Source: Calamus simplicifolius (Eukaryota > Streptophyta > Magnoliopsida > Arecales > Arecaceae). From it: a stretch of 64,000 nt of DNA. The stretch covers positions 1,300,726-1,364,725 of the forward strand of contig UESW01003831.1 of assembly GCA_900491605.1 (NCBI GenBank), written 5' to 3'. This document shows, piece by piece, positions 55,869 to 64,000 of the stretch. A program made the translations under genes and the position numbers. The notes under the pieces are model-generated. The model was not told the DNA's origin. It was given only the letters and a program-made list of their open reading frames with translations, and searched no databases. The stretch's first letter is position 1; each line of letters opens with the position of its first letter.

Positions 55869-57117
55869 CTGCAGAAAAAAGAAGACAAGAAATAGCATCT
55901 TATCTCAGCATAACTTCAAACTGAAAACGCAGCATACCTTGGAACTCCAGATGTTTAGAAGATATAACACGACCAGAGAACATTCAGAAAATGTCATGTA
56001 CAACATGCAGTTCAGAGAGCATAAAAAATCAATTATGCTGGTGTACAGGGAACTTTGAACAATGTGGTGATAAAAGGAGAAGAAACAAATGACAGAATAA
56101 CACTAAAAGAACAGAAACTGCTATATAAAATTCATAGGTCATAGCAAAACTGCATGCTTTGAAGGTTTTAACCTTAACAGAATGGTCAATGACAGAGAGT
56201 GCATGCAGAGGCTAACAAGATTGGCTAGTAAACTGGTTAGCTTCATTTTTCTTAACCACACAAGATTGGCTATGTGGTATTCCATTTCTTCCAATGACCT
56301 TAAACAGTGAGCTTGGTTTGCAATCTGTGTCTGCATCTTTGTCTTGAATTTTCCACTGAGTTCTATAATGAAGCAACAAAAGCAACGTAACAGTGATAAA
56401 AAATGTAACAAACCTTGTTAGGAAAGCTTTACATGATCGAATTATTGATGTATATTATGGAACAGCAAAGCAAAAGCATCAATAGATTCCCAGTGTAAGC
56501 CTAATTAGGTGTTAAAACAAATGCAGAGGAAAAAAATTTTATTAACTTCAACCATGTAATGGAAACCGATGTTCATGGCAACTCTACCATTTCACGAACA
56601 CCACCTATACATTTGGAAGGAGTTACTTGGCCAATGGAGCTTATCCATTGGCATCAGCATACTCAAGCTAAACACCAAAGGTGCCTCCACATCAGTAACA
56701 GCGTAAAAGTTATTAATAATCACAAGCCAGCAGCATACAATCACATACAGGCACACCCACGGTTGCAATTTGATAAAGCATTTCATATCATCATGTTCTC
56801 AACATTGTCATCCAAAGAAGCAAATCTTTCTTATTGTTTAAAATGTTTTCATGGCAATGTTGATCCTACACTGAAATTCTTCAGAGCACAAAACACAAAG
56901 GGATTACTCATCTACATTCAAGAGTTCATATAATTGAGAATTTACACATTTGACGTACAAAAGAAGCGAGTGTCCAAGAGCTTCTTGGTAGGATGTGTTA
57001 ACCAGATCAATGGGTGCTTTCAATCCCTATTTCCCTGTCTAAATTTCCAAACAACTTGCACAGAGAGTTCTTTCAAAAGCTGCCATCAACATGGTTTCTA
57101 TTATGTAAACTGAAAGG

Positions 57118-57290
57118 TACTTTACATGATACACTGTACCAGTCCATGTTCGTGCATACCTTGAGTACTATATCATACCGGTACAGAATATGAGGTGCAG
57201 TGGGCATACCTAATATTGGTATGCCAAACCAACTCCCGTATTGGGTGGACCACCACCATATCAATACTCTACTGGTAGCAATGGGTCCAA
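57118..57290. mobile_element. Possible degenerate MITE with GTACCGGTAC-type motifs
   Basis: The sequence has repeated TACCAGT, ATACCGGTAC, TGGTATGCC and GGTACTTT fragments in both orientations, a style common in small plant MITE-like repeats. Ends and TSD were not defined. Confidence 0.3.
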
Positions 57291-57293
57291 TAC

Positions 57294-57314
57294 CACACAC
57301 ACACACACACACAC
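57294..57314. repeat. CA microsatellite
   Basis: About ten CA units directly before the left arm of the palindrome. Confidence 0.8.
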
Positions 57315-57315
57315 C

Positions 57316-57497
57316 CACCAGCTTCGCAAATGCAAACATCATTGATGCCTTTTTATCATTATGCATACTCTAATAGCGTAATACATCTTTTCTACCATTA
57401 TACATGTAGATACACACACACATATCTGTGTGTATGTATGCATGCATGTGTATACACACACACACACACATGTGCGTGCATGCATGCGTGTGTGCAT

Positions 57498-57542
<45 letters not shown>

Positions 57543-57755
57543 TATATACGTACACACATGTGCGTGCATATGCGTGTGTGCATACATATATATATATATA
57601 TATATACATACATACACATGCATGCATGCATGCATGCATGCATACGTACGTATGTGTGTGTCTATATGTATAATGGTAAAAAAGATGTATTGCGCTATTA
57701 GAGTATGCATAATGATAACAAGGCATCAATGATGTTTGCATTTGCGAAGCTGGTG
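57316..57755. repeat. Large palindrome with microsatellite core
   Basis: The left arm (57316-57421, CACCAGCTTCGCAAATGC...) and right arm (57650-57755, ending GCATTTGCGAAGCTGGTG) are inverted copies over about 105 bp with only a few mismatches. Between them lie alternating CA/TG, CATG and TA runs. Very similar ORFs appear on both strands for this reason and are not genes. It may be a foldback-type MITE. No clear target duplication was found. Confidence 0.85.
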
Positions 57756-60242
57756 TGTTCCAAAGAGCTCATGTTCATTTGGTTCATGACATGTTACAGA
57801 TGTCATGTCCCTCTGTCCATTAGGCAAGTTAACTTCTCCTATTCAATTCAGAAGCTAAAGACTCCCATATGAACCAATTTGATAATCTCAGAAACAAGTC
57901 AACTAGTAATCAAAGTCTGGATCTTTCCTGTCTTACCCACTATTAAACTTGATCTAAAAACCTAGTTTATATATTATTATTTAACATTTACTTATCATAT
58001 GATATATTAAGGAATCAGGTCAAATCATCATCATATCAATCATATCAACCTTGACCATTGTCCATACCATTAATTCATCAGGTAGATGAATTTGACTGAT
58101 CAACTCAGAATCAATTATTGGCTCAAAAATAAATACAAGATCTAACAAATCAGATAAGATCAAATTCCACCTCCACAACTTTGGTTTACAATCTTAAAAT
58201 ATTAAATACCATAAACCCTAGTTGCCCATTTTTCAATAGGCAAACCTCTTTTGCAGTTCATATCGATCATACCAAAACCTAGGTTTGAACACTATGCAAT
58301 CTCAAAATGTGTTGGATGAATGCAACACTTCATTAGGGAAAAAAGCCAAAAATATAAAATATCAGACAGCTAAACCATAAGAAAGAGACACAAGAATAAC
58401 AAATTATGGAAAACAACTCTGCACAAGTTCTATACAGAAAATTAAAAATCCATATGCACAACCATATAAATAAATAAAAGGATAGATATCAACAGCACCA
58501 TGACATGAGTGTACTACATTCCATACATAAAACTAAAAGTTACTAAACCACCTCTCTCTCAATAAAATTTTTGACAATTCCACTTCTCCAGTTTACTGCT
58601 CAATATGCAACTTATTTTCTTCAGTAAGCCCAGTTCAAAAATGCTCAATAATCTGGAGGCATCCCTCCATAACCCAATTGTACCTTCTGCTATTGAACTA
58701 TAACATTAACATATCTTGCATGTACATCTATAATTTCACCTTCGCAAAGTATATTTGCATATTAACAACCACTCTCTAGAAATCCTTCAGTCTACTTTTA
58801 GGATAATAGTTTGTGGATTGGGAAGATGGCCTTGATCAGTTGCATACCCAAATAGATCATGTTAGGTGGCAGTGTTCTAAGAAGAGCACAGAAGAAAAGG
58901 TATGCTGTTCAATTTTCTAAAAGTTTTTAGGGAGTTTATAAAAATCAAGATTCTAGGGTAAACCTCGTATTTCTTCATTTAGTTCGATCCCACAATGTTA
59001 CCTCCTACAGTCTGGATATGTGAACCACAGAGGCCCCATTTAGACCTTAATTTTCTCTAAGCTGCAGGAAAAAAAAACAAACTAGCAACCAAACCAACAG
59101 CAATAAATTCATCTTGAAACTAAACACCTAATTTATTTTGTCCTAGCATAATGGTATAATCCCTTTTCATTTTGTCAATTATTCCTTGGTCATTGGCCAA
59201 ACATTCAACAACCGTTTGGTGCTACAAGTAAACATAGGATCTCTAAACATATATTTAATTCTCCATGACTCTATATATCTACCACAAAAGGGTGACTTTG
59301 TGGAAGGAGCAGGCCCTTGGTCATCATTTGCGGCATTGGAAGTAAAATAGCTACTGCAGTCTTCAATCGATAGGGGAATTCTGACTTAGCATAGATGGCA
59401 TTTCATAAATTAAAAAAGGAATTATTTAGAAGGTTATAGTAAGCAAGAAGCTAAATAGCTTAATGGGCCTTATATTATGTTTTCCCAGAAAAAGAGTAAA
59501 TATGCTCTTAGTTCTTGCATTTTAGTCTTCAACCATGGCATAAACTGAGTTATCAACTCTTTATCTAAATGCAAATATGAGGAATTTGGAAAAGAAGATG
59601 GTTTCCGGATTGTGGTTCAGAGTCTAGTTTGAATTTTCCACATATTAGTTTTGACCACAGTGGTCCATGTTACCATTTTATGGTTGTTTCTATAAAGTGG
59701 AACTGGAGTTGCTGTTCATTTGCTTTTTCCTTTGTTGTGTCCCATTCTAGTTCAATAAACAAGTTCAATCCAACTTTTTTTTTAATCATTCAATATTTAG
59801 TGATAAAATGAATTTATGGTCTATCCGGTATTCTATGAAAAGAATCCTTCAAACTTCTCATTCAACTAGGTTATCTCAATGGTCATCTAGAATAACTCAA
59901 CATTAATAAGCATCTCCGTGGTATTATCATCAAAGATGTTTTCTGAATCAAATTAATCAGCTGAAAATCTGAACAAAATGGAGGAACATATTGGCAATAC
60001 AAAGTTTCAGCCCTATTTTAGCATATCTCAAATCTTAGGAGAAGAAAGATTACCAGCACAAAGTCAGATAAGTTTAATGGAGATGGTGAAACAACAAGTG
60101 GAATGGAAACAAGGTAGCAAGCAGCATAATCTGACAACAAGTTCAATGGAGTGAATGATAAGCACAAAGAACAGGAACGTCCTAGCCTTTCGCATAGTTT
60201 GATTTAGTAAATTCATGTTTTAAGAGATCTGATGGAGTTTTG

Positions 60243-60310
60243 CGTTGGCTATCAGCTACCTAACGCAACCCTTCTCCTTTACCCGGGCTTGGAACCGGCC
60301 TTGGAAAAAT
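60243..60310. other. GC-rich island of probable transposon origin
   Basis: GCGTTGGCTATCAGCTACCT...CCCGGGCTTGGAACCGGCC is much more GC-rich than its surroundings. Short blocks of this style recur in plant genomes in repeats, but I cannot name the family. GATGGGGCT recurs nearby (60313 and 60368). Confidence 0.3.
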
Positions 60311-62392
60311 TAGATGGGGCTGACAAATTAAACATAAACAAATTAAAGTGACTCATTCTCCAAAATTAGATGGGGCTCGATAAGGTAATTAAAGTGCAAA
60401 GGTGGTCCAAAGCATAAGAGAGACCACCTAGATTGCCTAAGAAGAAAGCCAAAGCATAGGTGTCTACAAAGTCAGTCACCATAAGCCCCAAAACTCTCTA
60501 CACCTCAATAACTACAAACACACAAGATAGAAATTAATAGTTGCTTATAAATATATGAACAACACATGAAAACTATTTTCATTATTTTATGTATCTGTAC
60601 AATGCAAACCTACAGATACCTAGTACAACATAGCTACCACTTGAATTCAATAAGTTCTTCAGTACATGATTCGAATATTCAAAAGACACTAAAAACAAGC
60701 ATAACTCAAAAATAGTTATTGTAAGCTCTTCCAGTTACTATGAGAAATATATAATAAACTTTGATGACTCAGCCATTTGAAACTTGCATTACTTAACTTA
60801 AGCTGATACAGCACGTGACATATTTGTATGTTAACAGTAATACTTAAAACTAGAATAAAATATTATGTATATCTTTTTGTAATTTCTTTTTTTATTTAAG
60901 GACCTGGAATCTCTATGGTTCATGAGAAGCCATCACCAAGTCAATTCAAAATACATGTATCCCAGTTGTTCTACGCAGAAGGTTCCAAGGTGACGATCAA
61001 TTCCCACACTCCTAACGTTAACCTCATAGTTGTCAAAAAGCCTAGACAACCCCAGGCAATATAACTGAACTTGTAACCAGGCAACATCTAGGCAACTGCC
61101 CAATCGATAGACTTGGTGAGAAGTTATCCTTTTAGTGCAACTATTTCATTTACATCAACAGGCTTTTGTCCCAATTCAATAAGTAACTTTTAGCATACCT
61201 TAGGGTGCACACAACAAACATAAAAAGCTAAAAACAATTTAAAGATACATTTAACATGTAAAATTCAACTAAAATATAATAATAGTTATAGAACATATCA
61301 TTGCTGTTTTGGCTCAAATTACATAATCAAATCTTTAATCAACATCTTGTTAAAGGCTAGAGCTTGTATCGTGTATCAGATGAGTGCTTATATGAGCAGA
61401 ATGGTATGAGTTCTGACATGGCCACAGCTCCAGTTATATGCCATATAAGCAAATTATAAGTGATTTGGCCCACAAAAGCAGTCGTCTCTATAAGAAAAAA
61501 GTGAAGAAAAGCCAAAAGAGCCATCCCTCCCCCTCTCTTTGTGGATGGGGTCTTTACTCCCCTCCACGCTCATGCCCACTCTCATCTCTCCTGTTCTTTT
61601 TTGCCAACCACTCAGAAGGAGATTTTGGCCTCTTTTTTCAAGTTTTTTTTTTTCTTTTTTAGGTCTACTGCTATAGGTATTGCATGAATTGTAGTTGACA
61701 ACTGAGACAGTTTAAAGATTTTTCTCCTTCTCCAAGTCATGAATGGCCCCTTTTCTCTTGCTTTCAATCTTCATTATCTCTTTCCACTTTTTCTGTCTTA
61801 TTATAGCATTCATCTATCTTTAGCTGATCTTTTCCGCAGTGCATGACTGAAAACAAATTCAGATCTAATTCAAAAATTATTTAAGCAATCAAACCTAATA
61901 GCAGTATACATACATAGTAGGGCTGCATTAAGGAAGGGTCACACCATTAATTGGACAAACTTAAAGTTCATAGTTTCACCCAAACAACTCAAATTTTTTC
62001 ATATGTACAATCATGCTTAATTTACAGGAATTAGAGTGCTGCAATCCTAAAAGTAAAATTAGATCCGCAAATTGTCATGCAATTGCATGATCAAATCATT
62101 CAATGGCATTTTTATACACTTGAGCCAATTTTTTTAGTCACAATATGTCAGTATGGTAGTTGCCAGTGAAGGAAAATGGAAGAAAAGCTCAGAGAAAGAA
62201 ACCTCTTCCAATTGATGACGACATAAAGAAAGGAGTGTCAGTTAAATATTTATGCTAAAAGTTTTTTAAAAAAAAAAGCTACAAAAGCTTATACTTGGTC
62301 CTCATTAAGGTCTCCAAAAAATCAAACTGAAAAGGAAGCGATTGGTTTCTCAACCAAAAATTCTTGCAACTCAAACCATCTTTTCAGTCACA

Positions 62393-62421
62393 GAGAGAGA
62401 GACAGAGAGAGAGAGAGAGAG
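62393..62421. repeat. GA microsatellite
   Basis: GA repeats interrupted once by CA, about 29 bp, in the presumed intron. Confidence 0.85.
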
Positions 62422-63111
62422 GCATCAAAAAGCATTCATCAACTAGTGTTTCACATGTGCAACACACCAGAAGAAGCATAGCTGGTTGTGATCTCCCATC
62501 TCAGTTTTTTTTTTTTCCTATAAATTACTTAACCTAAAGACAGCCACTTTTAGCAGCTGCGCTTCTCTGATTTCTCCATTTTAAAGAATTAAGGACCCAA
62601 AAAAAAAATAAGATGTGTATTGATTAAAGATGAAGCACCTTCAGAGATGACAGTCAAATAAAGCAACTGAGAAACATAGAATCAGAACGTGGGCTTGGGG
62701 GAAGAAGCATGTCAGTTCATCTAATTTAAAAATCACAAAAGGAAGCCCAAGATTTCTTTCAACCTGAAATTCAAGTCAAAGCTTAGCTCAATCCTAGAAT
62801 TTCCATTCACAAGAGAAGATATTAATATCTATAACCTAGTTAGACATCCTCATAAACTCTTATTACTCCTCTCAATTATAAATCACACGCTACCATCTGA
62901 AATATGAACGTAACTGTATTGCCGCACTATCATCATTGACTTACATAATAGATATAGTAGACCTGTTTCACAAACACATTAACTTTTATCATTCTGAATA
63001 CTAAAAGTTTGATGCATTAACATTGCTATGTATATTAATCAAAACCTCAACCAACAAATTAATCCATGCAGTCAGCTTAATGGGTAAAGGTGTGATGCAT
63101 TAAGATAATCT

Positions 63112-63136
63112 CCCCCCCCCCCCCCCCCCCCCCCCC
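63112..63136. repeat. 25-bp C homopolymer
   Basis: An uninterrupted run of 25 C. The length may be affected by sequencing or assembly. Confidence 0.85.
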
Positions 63137-64000
63137 ACTCTTACAAAAAAAAAGAAGACTTTGACATAGATAAATCTCATCTTGTGTTCACATGAGTGTT
63201 TATATACAAAATGATAAGGAACATATAATGAAAAAAAGTCAGAAAACCCAAAAAAAATACTGCACATAAAAGGGTTTAAAGAAAAAATCAAGAAGGCGTC
63301 CTTTGAACTTGTCAGAATCTTGGCATAGCTTTTAAGTAGAACTTGTGACAACAAAAAATTTAATATCCTTAGCAAGTCAAAACCAAAAGATACAAAACAA
63401 GAAAAATGCAACCATACAACCAGCCAAGTTTATTTAGAAAGATATCAGTATCAACCGTCCTCCTAGATAGAAAAGAATTGCAGCTTGGGAGTTTTCAAAC
63501 AAGAATTCCAAAAACCAAACCTTGTTTCAATCACCTTTTAAGGCCAAATCCCAGCTCTCTTGATGGATGATTGGTAGTGAGATGAACTGAGATCTCAATT
63601 GTCTCAAATAAAATGGAAGGCTGGAGAAATTTCCATAGAACCAAGATATCCAGATATTGCAGCAGCTATATACCAAAGTGTCAGCCGATTCGGTAGAAAC
63701 AGAAGCCATATCACTTCAGGTGTTGACTTTTATATTTAGATATTAAAATACCCGTGAAAAAGATAACAAAACTATTCAGAGAGAATCTTGTCCAGCATAT
63801 TGGTACCATATTGGAGTATCTCATTAGATAACAAAGACTGATATCTTATATATGCCATACCAGCAAATGCCTGATAACGATATGAACCACTATCTGAGCT
63901 AAGATGTGAACCACGGCTTCCATTAAACTCTAACCTCGAATTAAGAATCAAGCTACTAAGACTAATAGTAAAGCATTAAGGTTAACTCCAACCTCCACCA

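Larger units (their letters stand above)
55869..64000 (-). other. Presumed first intron of the GT14 gene (over 8.1 kb)
   Basis: The acceptor TTTTTTCTGCAG precedes exon A at 55868. No minus-strand ORF up to 64000 encodes the N-terminal half of a GT14 protein (membrane anchor, YRGPTMVANTLH-type and SASDYPL-type motifs). The first coding exon is therefore beyond the window. The interval is AT-rich with small dispersed repeats and no other gene that I can support. An alternative is that the 5' part of the gene has been lost. Confidence 0.55.

Noticed and set aside
56139..56411. 90-codon minus-strand ORF just upstream of GT14 exon A
   Set aside because: It has no similarity to the expected GT14 sequence and no suitable donor linking it to the acceptor at 55869.
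57330..57741. Overlapping 123-codon ORFs rich in YIYIYI and HACMH on both strands
   Set aside because: They are translations of CA/TA/CATG microsatellites in a palindrome, which is why both strands give nearly the same peptide.
63527..63709. Minus-strand ORF starting MASVSTESADTLVY as the first exon of the GT14 gene
   Set aside because: It lacks a membrane anchor and all GT14 N-terminal motifs, and is too short to supply the missing half of the domain.
1..64000. CRISPR array, bacterial defence system or other prokaryotic system
   Set aside because: The tandem arrays have no constant repeat with unique equal-length spacers, there are no cas-like genes, and the content is eukaryotic throughout.

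Overview
The window is nuclear DNA from a flowering plant. It has plant LTR retrotransposons of several lineages, a MULE remnant, MITEs, GT-AG introns and a plant-type GT14 glycosyltransferase gene. A monocot with a large repeat-rich genome is my guess; nothing in the sequence fixes the species. No tRNA, rRNA, CRISPR array or bacterial operon was seen.

Positions 1-36472 are one nest of LTR retrotransposons. The outermost member (C) is a Ty3/gypsy Tat-type element on the minus strand. Its 5' LTR is 35156-36472, gag-protease-RT runs down to 32264, the rest of RT plus RNase H and integrase is 12370-9846, and a spliced antisense ORF (aORF) lies at 7417-8666. Element D, a Ty1/copia SIRE-like element (12371-32263, TSD GTCCA), is inserted in the RT active-site codons of C. 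Element E, a Ty3/gypsy Athila-like element (19601-29094, TSD ACTAC), is inserted in the third ORF of D. On the left, copia element B (pol 3764-5298, 3' LTR from 5312) truncates the aORF end of C. B is itself interrupted by A, a second SIRE-like copia element of which the third ORF and 3' LTR (2076-3758) are in view. The left ends of A, B and C lie outside the window.

Positions 37278-43773 hold half of a long-TIR DNA element and a 5'-truncated Tat-type gypsy element F in plus orientation. F has the integrase C-terminus, a 121/144-bp minisatellite, a three-exon antisense ORF and a 3' LTR with four 104-bp repeats. Just beyond is a promoter-like region and probable untranslated first exon on the minus strand (44115-44240). 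Its transcript would run straight into the TE nest.

Positions 44280-54400 are AT-rich intergenic DNA with a dead MULE transposase (46060-47720), a Tourist-like MITE (48220-48893) and a long-TIR element that has picked up a LINE-type RNase H fragment (49178-50451). Positions 54977-55868 carry the last three exons of a minus-strand GT14 (Core-2/I-branching type) gene. Its first exon is not found before 64000, so 55869-64000 is read as a first intron of more than 8.1 kb, containing a large palindrome (57316-57755) and microsatellites.

The most striking signal is a set of dense arrays of the decamer GAGYCGACTC and its variants. They sit upstream of the TATA boxes in the SIRE-like LTRs (A and D) and again upstream of the third ORF in both elements. 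GYCGAC matches the DRE/CRT core bound by plant CBF/DREB factors. The arrays look like a duplicated stress-type enhancer serving both the genomic promoter and a possible internal promoter for the third ORF.
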